Shown here in pieces: positions 1 through 5,901 of a DNA stretch of 15,921 nucleotides (the first letter of the stretch is position 1; each line of letters starts with the position of its first letter). The notes under the pieces are model-generated. The model had not been told where the DNA came from and did not search any database. It was given only the letters and a program-made list of their open reading frames with translations. Origin of the DNA: Lachnospiraceae bacterium UBA3645 (GTDB lineage Bacteria > Bacillota > Clostridia > Lachnospirales > Lachnospiraceae). The DNA is taken from assembly GCA_002373555.1 (NCBI GenBank), contig DFKM01000067.1, forward strand, positions 1 to 15,921, written 5' to 3'. The position numbers and the translations under genes were made by a program.

Positions 1-283
1 GTGCAAAAACACGGTCTGAAGAAGAAACTACTGCCCTTGTCGTGCAAAAACACGGTCTGGAGAAGAAACTACTGTCCTTACCGTGCAAAAACACGGTCTG
101 GAGAAGAAACTACTGTCCTTACCGTGCAAAAACACGGTCTGAAGAAGAAACTACTGCCCTTACCGTGCAAAAACAAGAGCAAAAAAAGAGATTACTGCCT
201 GAGCTTGTGCAAATAAAGAGGTTTGAAAAGATTTTACTGCCTCGGATTGTGCAATTTCTTGCTCTAACAAAGAAAATACTGCC
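1..283 (+). repeat. Tandem array of seven direct 35-nt elements (GTGCAA-N22-TACTGYC)
   Basis: Seven elements lie at 1-35, 42-76, 83-117, 124-158, 165-199, 207-241 and 249-283. Each starts with GTGCAA, ends with TACTGCC or TACTGTC, and is exactly 35 nt long. Six-nt spacers (CTTGTC, then CTTACC three times) separate the first five; seven-nt spacers (TGAGCTT, TCGGATT) separate the last three. Elements 1-4 are nearly identical along their whole length, so they look recently amplified. Elements 5-7 have unrelated interiors but keep both ends and the spacing. The 41-42 bp period is about four helical turns. The first element starts at the window edge, so the array may continue to the left. No protein-coding interpretation holds: the 41-bp units rotate through all three frames. 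The family is not one I can name. A bipartite protein-binding site array is an inference. Confidence 0.85.
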
Positions 284-323
284 CCTGAATCAGAAGAATA
301 TGCCAGCCTGCGTCCGAGAAAAG

Positions 324-358
324 GACAGTAAAAAGAAATTACGCGAGTGGATTTGCAC
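324..358 (-). repeat. Inverted copy of the 35-nt element
   Basis: Read on the minus strand, this stretch begins GTGCAA and ends TACTGTC with the same total length of 35 nt and an interior unlike the direct copies. On the plus strand it appears as GACAGTA, 22 nt, TTGCAC. It lies 40 nt beyond the last direct element and breaks the 41-42 bp rhythm. This shows that the 35-nt element, not the tandem unit, is the conserved entity. Confidence 0.7.
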
Positions 359-406
359 AGAATAGAGGAAATTCGTCGATTTGAAAACAGATTCTGCTCA
401 ATTGCA

Positions 407-441
407 GGCAGTAAAAATCTGAGATACTGGCATAATTGCAC
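407..441 (-). repeat. Second inverted copy of the 35-nt element
   Basis: The plus strand reads GGCAGTA, 22 nt, TTGCAC. The minus strand therefore reads GTGCAA-N22-TACTGCC, identical at both ends to the direct elements and again 35 nt long. It starts 83 nt after the first inverted copy, which is about twice the array period. Its interior shows no clear similarity to any other copy. Confidence 0.7.
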
Positions 442-629
442 ATAATTCTCCTTGGCCTTAAAATCGTGATAAAAATTGTCAACGGGTTCGTGCGTGAGTG
501 TTCAGATCTTGTGTCCGCAGACGAGGTAGTGTCCGCAGGCAAAGTCTGCCCCGCAAGAGCCAATTTGCGAATGTGATGCCAACTTACGTCAGACATATGA
601 TCTCTATCGGATACGGCAGCGGATAAGTT
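442..629. other. Gene-free stretch with a short direct repeat
   Basis: No convincing gene is seen here. The ten bases GTGTCCGCAG occur at 511-520 and again at 529-538, 18 bp apart. GCAGAC at 517-522 is complementary to GTCTGC further right, near 545-551. Repeated short motifs of this style occur near the ends of some IS21-like insertion sequences, but no transposase or second end is present. A decayed IS end is only a guess. The segment also lies just beyond the stop codon of the minus-strand nuclease-like gene, and I see no clear terminator for that gene. Confidence 0.4.
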
Positions 630-1433
630 TCAGAGAAATACATCATGAATCACTTTTTCAACGGTCTGAAGATCCAGCGGTCTGCTGGAAGATTCAAAAG
701 TCATGATCAGATTGTCGCCGGGAATCAGTCCGTTCTCGATATAATACCTGATCTTGCGTGCTGCAGCAGAACGGTATTCCGGATTATCCATCATGCCGAA
801 ATGTTCCCAGATGATAATTCTGTACTGCTCCGGATGAAGAATGGTAAAGTCCGGATAGCTGACAGAGGATCCAAGCATCAGTCTGCATTCATAGCGGAAT
901 GGAATTCCGTATTTCTTTAACTGGAAAGCGATGAATGCTTCCGATTTTGAACGGACCATGGTGTCGTCTACCGAGGGAACCGTTAATGCATCCGGATAAT
1001 TCGGATTGCTTTCAAATATCTCGTTCATCCATTGCTGTATCTTTTCATCCTGTTTTACAAGACGGGGATAGATCAGATCATAGATGGGTCTGCATCGGAT
1101 GAGGCGTTCATATGCTTTGTCCGGTAAATTTCTATGTGCGGTCAGATAGAGATTCAGCGCATGCAGTTCATCCCGGCATTCCTGCCGTTCTCTGCGGAGA
1201 AGCGTTTTTTCAGCAAGTGCGTGGATCAGATCGGTGTCCTTGCGCGTCAGATAGAGCAGCGTCTTTCCGGTCTTCTGTGTTTTGTCACTGATCTCCCGGT
1301 AGTATTTGTACCGGGAACCGCTTTTACGGCATACCAGGCTGCCGGTTGGAAGAGCTGCAATTCTGTTGTCAAGCTCCAGGATCCGGGATTCAAATGTTTC
1401 TTTTTCGTGCAGGATCATTTCATAAAGCGTCAT
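630..1433 (-). CDS. Putative PD-(D/E)XK-fold nuclease-like protein (267 aa)
   Basis: The N-terminal half (about 1-100) is charged and partly helical, with likely coiled-coil stretches near 8-27 and 70-95. The C-terminal part has the pattern of a PD-(D/E)XK nuclease fold: RSKSE at 161-165, an amphipathic helix, YPDF at 193-196 and IIWEHFG at 207-213. E165, D195 and E210 would be the acidic active-site candidates. The usual lysine after the last acidic position is not evident (a histidine, H211, follows E210), so catalytic activity is uncertain. Similar uncharacterised proteins occur in gut Firmicutes, from memory. The start is well supported: on the minus strand AGGAGG precedes ATG by 6 nt. 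The gene is monocistronic, divergent from the small membrane protein gene, and lies beside the 35-nt element array. Substrate and biological role are unknown. Confidence 0.7.
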   Translation of the reverse strand: MTLYEMILHEKETFESRILELDNRIAALPTGSLVCRKSGSRYKYYREISDKTQKTGKTLLYLTRKDTDLIHALAEKTLLRRERQECRDELHALNLYLTAHRNLPDKAYERLIRCRPIYDLIYPRLVKQDEKIQQWMNEIFESNPNYPDALTVPSVDDTMVRSKSEAFIAFQLKKYGIPFRYECRLMLGSSVSYPDFTILHPEQYRIIIWEHFGMMDNPEYRSAAARKIRYYIENGLIPGDNLIMTFESSSRPLDLQTVEKVIHDVFL

Positions 1434-1496
1434 AGAATTCCTCCTGAAAAGTGATCAAAATAATGATAGAAAGTCTAGAATGAAATAACAATAAGT

Positions 1497-1502
1497 ATTA
1501 TA
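1497..1502 (-). promoter_or_regulatory. Candidate -10 box for the nuclease-like gene
   Basis: The minus strand reads TATAAT here, about 64 nt upstream of the ATG at 1433, inside a very AT-rich region (about 1445-1560). No good -35 box is found at 16-18 bp, and AT-rich sequence yields chance matches, so this is only a candidate. Confidence 0.3.
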
Positions 1503-1636
1503 AACAGATAAAATAAACAAATAGCAAAAAATATCAGAATACAATAATGATAATAGACACATACAGGGTTGTCAAGAGAGGGGATTCTGCCACAGAAACC
1601 AGACGACGGACACGGTTTCCCTTACGCAGGAGAATA

Positions 1637-1664
1637 TTGTAACAATTTTGATTTGTGATAAGAT
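1637..1664 (+). promoter_or_regulatory. Extended -10 promoter for the small membrane protein gene
   Basis: The -35 box is TTGTAA (1637-1642), the spacer is 16 bp, and the -10 box is TAAGAT (1659-1664), preceded by TGA to give an extended -10 (TGATAAGAT). The same nine bases and spacing form the promoter of the two-component operon at 5829-5856. A transcript starting near 1671 would carry a leader of about 140 nt before the ATG at 1810. Confidence 0.5.
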
Positions 1665-1809
1665 TAATCTGCAGGCGCGCATCCGACAGAGGACAAAACG
1701 GTTCTTTTCTGCCGAAGGAAAAGCGGATTGCATTCTCCCCGGTGAAAGACCAAAAGAAGAAAGCCGGGACGCGGAATGCGAATTTCCGCTGTTTTATACA
1801 GGAGTGAAA

Positions 1810-2214
1810 ATGATTTTTTTATGCGGCGCATTCTATGCGGTATTATGTGTCTTCAGTATTGTCACCGGACTGATCTACATGAGCGGGCGAAGAGAACTGA
1901 ATCCGCTGGAACTGTCGGACCATTTTATGGAAAAACTGCAGGATCCGGAACGAAAAGCGGCCTTTGCAAAAAAGATGGGCGGCGTCACTTTTGTTGTGGG
2001 AATCGTGCAGGGAATCACGGCCTATGCAATGTTTAAGGCCGGCAGTCCGGTGCTGTACGGGATCGCCATGGGGTTTACGCTCTTCTCCATCGGTTCGGTT
2101 CTTGTGAAGCTCACGGGAAAGATCAATCTGTTCCCGCTGCTGAAGCTGACAGCCTATGTAATCATTCTGATCGTACTGCTGCTCGGAAGTACGCGGGCAA
2201 TGTTCTTCGGATAA
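1810..2214 (+). CDS. Small multi-pass membrane protein of unknown function (134 aa)
   Basis: I do not recognise the family. The protein has about four hydrophobic segments: near residues 2-23, 58-77, 79-98 and 107-130. A charged loop (about 25-55, including RRELNPLELSDHF) sits between the first two. It is probably an integral membrane protein. The start at 1810 is chosen because AGGAG (1800-1804) lies 5 nt upstream. The reading frame stays open back to a TTG at 1648, but that falls inside the proposed promoter and would add 54 residues with no membrane character. The last 22 codons and the stop belong to a 73-bp sequence repeated twice more downstream, so the gene's C-terminus lies within a tandem duplication. 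The gene stands alone, divergent from the nuclease-like gene. Confidence 0.75.
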   Translation: MIFLCGAFYAVLCVFSIVTGLIYMSGRRELNPLELSDHFMEKLQDPERKAAFAKKMGGVTFVVGIVQGITAYAMFKAGSPVLYGIAMGFTLFSIGSVLVKLTGKINLFPLLKLTAYVIILIVLLLGSTRAMFFG

Positions 2215-2367
2215 CAGAATAACAGCCTATGCGATCATTCTGATCGTATTGCTGCTCAGAAGTACGCGGGTAATGTTCTTCGGATAACAAAATAACAGCC
2301 TATGCGATCATTCTGATCATATTGCTGCTCGGAAGTACGCATGCCATGTTTTTCGGATGACAAAAAA
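2149..2367 (+). repeat. Three tandem 73-bp copies of the membrane protein gene's 3' end
   Basis: Copies begin at 2149, 2222 and 2295, each starting ACAGCCTATG and running through the final codons, the stop and the next few bases. Copy 1 is the actual C-terminus of the membrane protein gene. Copies 2 and 3 lie after its stop and are not translated in that frame. Copies differ by scattered substitutions. Copy 2 keeps TAA; copy 3 has TGA in the same place. The period is 73 bp (not a multiple of three), so the copies cannot extend the protein. Tandem duplication of a terminal segment followed by drift explains the pattern. Confidence 0.9.
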
Positions 2368-2555
2368 CGGGAAGAACACTGTTCCAAAAGGAGACAAGGG
2401 TTTCCCGGTGCTTCGCAGAATATTTCAGGCAAGTCCTGAATAACAGCTAGAAAAGAACGTGGTTCTTTAAACGGTGTGTTTGAAAATGTCCAGACAGGAA
2501 TTTTGATGGCACAGAATACTAAAAATATGGAAACGAAACAGGAAGGAGACTGATC
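2368..2555. other. Intergenic leader with small hairpins, upstream of the 2556 gene group
   Basis: Two inverted repeats are visible: TTCAGG/CCTGAA at 2424-2440 (5-nt loop) and a perfect AAAGAAC-GTG-GTTCTTT at 2452-2468. The second could be an operator or a weak terminator for the upstream gene; only a short T-run (3 nt) follows the stem. No strong promoter is seen. TTTGAAA near 2479-2485 and TTGATG near 2503-2508 are weak -35 candidates without good -10 partners. Confidence 0.35.
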
Positions 2556-3128
2556 ATGCAGGTTTTTGAACATCCCGGAAAGGAAAATGCAGGCAAGGCC
2601 CTGGAGCTGGCGCTCCGGAAGGCCATCGAAATCGACACTCCGGCTGTGGTCCTGCCTTCCGGTACCGGCGAGACCGGCGTGCTGGCAGCAGAGCTGGCCC
2701 AGGAACTGGGCTATAAAGGACAGCTGGTCGTCGTGCGGACGGTATCCAAGGCAGCGCTTTCCGGCGGCAACAAGATGCCGGCGGCAATGAAAGAAATGCT
2801 GGAATCCAACGGGGTGAAGGTCGTGTCCTGCGCGCACGCGCTTAGTGCCGGCGAACGGGGGATCAGCGGAAAATTCCACGGCGTCTATCCGCTGGAACTG
2901 ATGGCCGCCACGCTCCGGACCTTCGGACAGGGAATGAAAGTCGCCTTCGAATGTGCGGTCATGGCGCTCGATACGGACGCGATCCCGTACGGTGTGCCGG
3001 TCGTGTCGCTCGGCGGAAGCTCCTATGGTGTGGATACGGCTGTAATCATGACCCCCGCGTATTCGGCGGATATTCTGGAGACGAAGATCCACGAAGTGCT
3101 CTGCAAGCCGGGTCTGTATCATGACTGA
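2556..3128 (+). CDS. Stand-alone pyruvate kinase C-terminal (alpha/beta) domain protein (190 aa)
   Basis: The sequence matches the pyruvate kinase C-terminal alpha/beta domain (PK_C), without the TIM-barrel catalytic domain. It starts with helices carrying NAGKALELALRKA, then VVLPSGTGETG (about 31-41), where catalytic pyruvate kinases carry the related region of the allosteric domain. Later glycine-rich strands include VVSLGGSSYGVDTAVIM (about 149-165). Single-domain proteins of this length (about 180-190 aa) are known in clostridia and archaea, with no established function. Kinase activity is not expected. GGAAGGAG lies 7 nt before the ATG. The gene's last 8 bp overlap the following methyltransferase gene, which indicates co-transcription and translational coupling. 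Confidence 0.8.
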   Translation: MQVFEHPGKENAGKALELALRKAIEIDTPAVVLPSGTGETGVLAAELAQELGYKGQLVVVRTVSKAALSGGNKMPAAMKEMLESNGVKVVSCAHALSAGERGISGKFHGVYPLELMAATLRTFGQGMKVAFECAVMALDTDAIPYGVPVVSLGGSSYGVDTAVIMTPAYSADILETKIHEVLCKPGLYHD

Positions 3129-3879
3129 TCAGACTGCGCTTTTTACCGGCAGGGCATCGGCCTACGCCAAGGGCAGGCCTTCCTATCCGGACATGCTCAT
3201 CGATCATCTGTATCAGAGGGAAGGCTTCTCCGAAGAATCGGTCATCGCCGATATCGGTTCCGGGACGGGGATATTCTCGAAACTTCTGCTGGAACGGGGA
3301 AGTACGGTCTTTGCCGTCGAGCCGAATGCGGATATGAGAACTGCGGCAGAACAGCGGTTCGCGGACTGCAGCCGGTTCGTGCAGTATGACGGCACGGCGT
3401 CCCATACCGGTCTGTCGGCGCAGTCGGCGGATTTCGTGACCGCCGCGCAGGCATTTCACTGGTTCGACACCCTGGAATTTAAGGCGGAGTGCCGGCGAAT
3501 CCTGAAACCGGGCGGAAAGGTATTCCTGCTCTGGAATATCCGCGATGAAGAGGATCCGGTCAACCGGAAATGTTTCGGTCTGTTCCGGGAATTCTGTCCG
3601 GCTTATAAAGGTTCCAATAACGGATTCCGGGAGGATGACGGGAGGTTGGATACGTTCTTCGATGGCGGATACGAAAAGCTGCGGTTCGACAACCCGCTCA
3701 CCTACGGATCGGCGGAAATCTTCCTGAACCGCTGCCTGTCGAGCTCGTATGCACTCAGAAACACAGAGGAAGGGTATGCGGAATATCTGCATGCGCTTTC
3801 GGATCTGTACGCGGAATGCGCCGAAAACGGGATCCTGAAGGCGGCAAATTATACGGTTGTGTATAAGGGGTCTGTGTAA
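3121..3879 (+). CDS. Class I SAM-dependent methyltransferase (252 aa)
   Basis: This is a Rossmann-type methyltransferase of the UbiE/Methyltransf_11 kind. Motif I is VIADIGSGTGIF (41-52); the acidic residue ending strand 2 is E67 in VFAVEPN; the segment QSADFVTAAQAFHWF (101-115) corresponds to motifs II/III; and RILKPGGKVFLLWN (126-139) is the post-motif seen in small-molecule methyltransferases. The AFHWF stretch is typical of the group often annotated as trans-aconitate or generic methyltransferases. The substrate cannot be read from sequence. The start overlaps the preceding gene by 8 bp. The stop TAA is directly followed by the ATG of the lysR-like gene, so the three genes form one unit. 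Soluble cytoplasmic enzyme, no membrane segments. Confidence 0.85.
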   Translation: MTDQTALFTGRASAYAKGRPSYPDMLIDHLYQREGFSEESVIADIGSGTGIFSKLLLERGSTVFAVEPNADMRTAAEQRFADCSRFVQYDGTASHTGLSAQSADFVTAAQAFHWFDTLEFKAECRRILKPGGKVFLLWNIRDEEDPVNRKCFGLFREFCPAYKGSNNGFREDDGRLDTFFDGGYEKLRFDNPLTYGSAEIFLNRCLSSSYALRNTEEGYAEYLHALSDLYAECAENGILKAANYTVVYKGSV

Positions 3880-4753
3880 ATGGAACATGAGAAATATATT
3901 GCCCTGCTGACCGTCCTGGACTGCAGTTCCATTTCCGGTGCGGCGAAAAAACTCGGCTATACCACTTCGGGCATCAGCCGGATGATCCAGTCGCTGGAAG
4001 ACGAGAACGGATTTCACCTGGTGAACCGCGGAAGAGACGGAATTACAGTAACAAGGGAATGTGAAGAGATGCTGCCGGAGATCCGCGGCTTCGTAAAGAG
4101 CGGAGAAGTTCTGCGGCAGAGAGCGTCGGCAATCGCCGGCACGGAGACGGGAACCGTTCGGATCGGAACCGCCTACAGCGTATTTTATGAAGTGCTGTCA
4201 TCGCTCACGAAAGAATTTTCAAGGGGAGCATCCGGGAATCCAGGTGGAATTTCTGACAGGCTTCTCCTCGGATCTAGCGGAACGGATCCGCAGCAGCGAG
4301 ATCGACATGGCGCTCATCAGCCGGCGGGGCGATCTTCCCTGGATGCATCTGCTTCATGATCCGATGGTCGCTGCGGTGCCGGCGGATTTCCCGGCAGCAG
4401 ACGGAGATACCGTTTCGCACCGGATTTTTGCGGAAGAACCGTATATCGAGATCTATCCCGGCGAGGACAGTGACAACCGGAGATTTCTGAAGAAATACGG
4501 GATCACGCCCGATGTACGATTTACTACGACAGACAGCTTTGCCGGCTGCGCCATGGTCAATGCAGGTCTCGGCACGGCCCTGAACAACCGGCTGAACGTG
4601 CTGACCTGGACAGGAAGCAGCCGGATCCTGATGCTGGATCCGCCGGAATATGTGGATATAGGGATCGCGTCTTCCGGCGCGCTATCGCCGGCCGCAAAGA
4701 TCTATCTGGAATATCTGAAAGCGAACAGGGAACGCCTGCGCGATGCCGTCTGA
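3880..4753 (+). pseudogene. LysR-type transcriptional regulator interrupted by a +1 frameshift
   Basis: The first frame (3880 to about 4222) encodes a LysR N-terminal winged HTH: residues 1-60 contain SISGAAKKLGYTTSGISRMIQSLE. It continues to LTKEFS. The effector-binding domain then continues in the +1 frame, from EHPGIQVEFLTG to the stop at 4751-4753. Removing one G from GGGG at 4223-4226 joins the two frames as KEFSREHPGIQV and restores a protein of about 290 aa, the usual LysR length. The uncorrected frame stops at 4359 and yields a 159-aa protein with DNA-binding but no complete sensing domain. A genuine mutation or a base-calling error in the G-run are both possible. No slippery-site structure suggesting programmed frameshifting was noted. 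The 3' end overlaps the convergent exporter gene by 52 bp. Confidence 0.8.
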
Positions 4754-5658
4754 CCGGCAGCCGGTCCGTTGTCTGTCAGAGGCACTGCACTGCTGCCGCA
4801 GGAAGTGTTTTTCCCGCTGTCATGACTGTGCAGGAAGAGGCCGGAAAGAATCGCCGCAGCACCGATCCATCCGCTGATCCCAAGCTGTTCGCCCAGGAAC
4901 ACCGAACTTGCGAGCGAAGTCGACAGCGGATTCAGCGCGCAGAATTCAGCGGCCCGGGAAGCGGACAGATACCGCTGGGCGAGCGGCTGGAAGGTAAAGC
5001 CGTAAACGGAGCAGAGGAGCGCCAGGCAGAGGATCATGGTCCATTCTGTCCGGCCGGCCGGGATCCGGAAGCTGGCAGTGCAGAGGGATACCAGCAGGAA
5101 GAAAGCGCCCATCGTTCCGTTCTGTACGATCCCGATCCGGACCGGATCGCCCAGATGCGAACATTTTTCCGTGACAATGATGGCGGTGGCGTAGCCGAAA
5201 GCGGCGAGCAGGCAGAAAAAGATGCCGGGACCGGCGTGGAGTCCCCCTTTTACGGATAACAGAACAACCCCGGCAAAGGTAAGCAGGATGCAGAGGAGCA
5301 GACGGAGGTCTGCTTTTTTCTTATACAGAAGGATCTCCAGAACGGGGACGATGATGATCGCGGTATTTTCAATGAGTGAAGTGGTCGATGCATTCGTGAG
5401 CCGGAGGCCCAGCATCTCAAAGAACATCACAAAGCAGTAGCAGGCCCCGATCAGAAATCCGCCGCGCAATTCGGGGAGCGTGAGCTGCCGCATTTTCCGT
5501 GCAAACAGCACGAGCAGGATCAGAAAGGCCAGACTGAACCGGACGCCCAGAAGATTTTCCGGCGTCATGCCCGTCAGTGCGACTTTCGAAAAAAGGAAGG
5601 AAACACTGCGTGCAATGATCACGCTGATGAGAAGAAGTTCTGCCTGTCTGGTCTTCAT
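4702..5658 (-). CDS. DMT-superfamily (EamA) transporter (318 aa)
   Basis: Ten hydrophobic segments are arranged as two EamA repeats, roughly residues 7-138 and 148-276. They include characteristic features such as the first-repeat end with NASTTSLIENTAIIIVPVLE and the second-repeat ALNPLSTSLASSVFLGEQL. Proteins of this family usually export amino acids or other small metabolites; the substrate is not predictable. After the last membrane segment comes a polar tail of about 42 residues rich in S, R and A. It is encoded partly in the region overlapping the lysR-like gene and is probably not conserved. On the minus strand GGGGAG lies about 5 nt before the ATG. LysR regulators often control a neighbouring EamA exporter, so the broken regulator next door may once have controlled this gene. 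Confidence 0.85.
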   Translation of the reverse strand: MKTRQAELLLISVIIARSVSFLFSKVALTGMTPENLLGVRFSLAFLILLVLFARKMRQLTLPELRGGFLIGACYCFVMFFEMLGLRLTNASTTSLIENTAIIIVPVLEILLYKKKADLRLLLCILLTFAGVVLLSVKGGLHAGPGIFFCLLAAFGYATAIIVTEKCSHLGDPVRIGIVQNGTMGAFFLLVSLCTASFRIPAGRTEWTMILCLALLCSVYGFTFQPLAQRYLSASRAAEFCALNPLSTSLASSVFLGEQLGISGWIGAAAILSGLFLHSHDSGKNTSCGSSAVPLTDNGPAAGQTASRRRSLFAFRYSR

Positions 5659-5707
5659 GATGTCTCCCCGCTGCTGTGCAGTCCGGTCTGTCAGCGATTA
5701 CAGGAAC

Positions 5708-5713
5708 ATTATA
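5708..5713 (-). promoter_or_regulatory. Candidate -10 box for the EamA transporter gene
   Basis: The minus strand reads TATAAT, about 50 nt upstream of the ATG at 5658. The -35 region at 16-18 bp is poor (TATACG-like), which would fit a promoter that needs an activator. Confidence 0.4.
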
Positions 5714-5758
5714 CAGCAGTACTTCCGTTGCGTATATTGCAAATGCGTACACATAGAG

Positions 5759-5773
5759 TTGACATATTGTCAA
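5759..5773. promoter_or_regulatory. Perfect palindrome TTGACATATTGTCAA, possible LysR-type operator
   Basis: Six-base arms flank a TAT centre. The inner T-N11-A (5760-5772) matches the classical LysR box layout. It lies between the divergently transcribed EamA gene and the two-component operon, about 46 bp upstream of the candidate EamA -10. That position suits activator binding by the neighbouring LysR-type protein. Binding is an inference. Confidence 0.45.
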
Positions 5774-5791
5774 TTGATCGCCGCCGGTGCT

Positions 5792-5823
5792 GCGGGATGT
5801 CGGATCACCGAAAGCGGTCCCGC
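5792..5823 (+). promoter_or_regulatory. GC-rich imperfect hairpin upstream of the two-component promoter
   Basis: ACCG-AAAG-CGGT (5807-5818) forms an inner hairpin, and GCGGGA (5792-5797) can pair with TCCCGC (5818-5823) around it. There is no T-tract. It could be an operator-like element just upstream of the -35 box; its role is unknown. Confidence 0.25.
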
Positions 5824-5828
5824 CATGG

Positions 5829-5856
5829 TTGTCAAAAGTCTTTTTTATGATAAGAT
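5829..5856 (+). promoter_or_regulatory. Extended -10 promoter of the two-component operon
   Basis: The -35 box is TTGTCA (5829-5834), then a 16-bp spacer ending in TGA, then the -10 box TAAGAT (5851-5856). The sequence TGATAAGAT and the 16-bp spacing are the same as in the promoter at 1637-1664. The transcript would start about 40 nt before the response regulator ATG. Confidence 0.6.
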
Positions 5857-5901
5857 GAAACAGGTGGGGGAAGATCGTTCGCTAGGGAAAGGCGGTGTGT
5901 T

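Noticed and set aside
1..283. CRISPR array
   Set aside because: In copies 1-4 the whole unit, including what would be spacers, is repeated. The constant blocks are only 6-7 nt, inverted copies occur, and no cas gene is present.
1..365. Overlapping open frames of 71 and 107 codons encoding K/L/P-rich repeats
   Set aside because: They arise because the 41-bp repeat has no stop in any frame; successive units shift frame, there is no ribosome binding site, and the composition is unlike a normal protein.
339..596. Minus-strand open frame of 85 codons
   Set aside because: It crosses the inverted 35-nt elements and the short direct repeat, has no clear ribosome binding site and shows no recognisable motif.
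1648..1809. Longer form of the membrane protein starting at TTG 1648
   Set aside because: The start lies inside a good promoter, the extra 54 residues have no family or membrane character, and the ATG at 1810 has AGGAG at the right distance.
2256..4017. Long minus-strand open frames opposite the pyruvate-kinase-domain, methyltransferase and LysR genes
   Set aside because: They are antisense shadows: the plus-strand frames have clear domains, ribosome binding sites and overlaps, while the minus-strand products are rich in R/H/P without motifs.
4219..4230. Programmed frameshift in the LysR-type gene
   Set aside because: There is no recognised slippery heptamer with a downstream structure, and LysR proteins are not known to use programmed shifting; a one-base indel in a G-run is simpler.
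4822..5259. Plus-strand open frame opposite the EamA transporter
   Set aside because: The minus-strand frame has ten membrane segments and a good start; the plus-strand product is a charged shadow without motifs.
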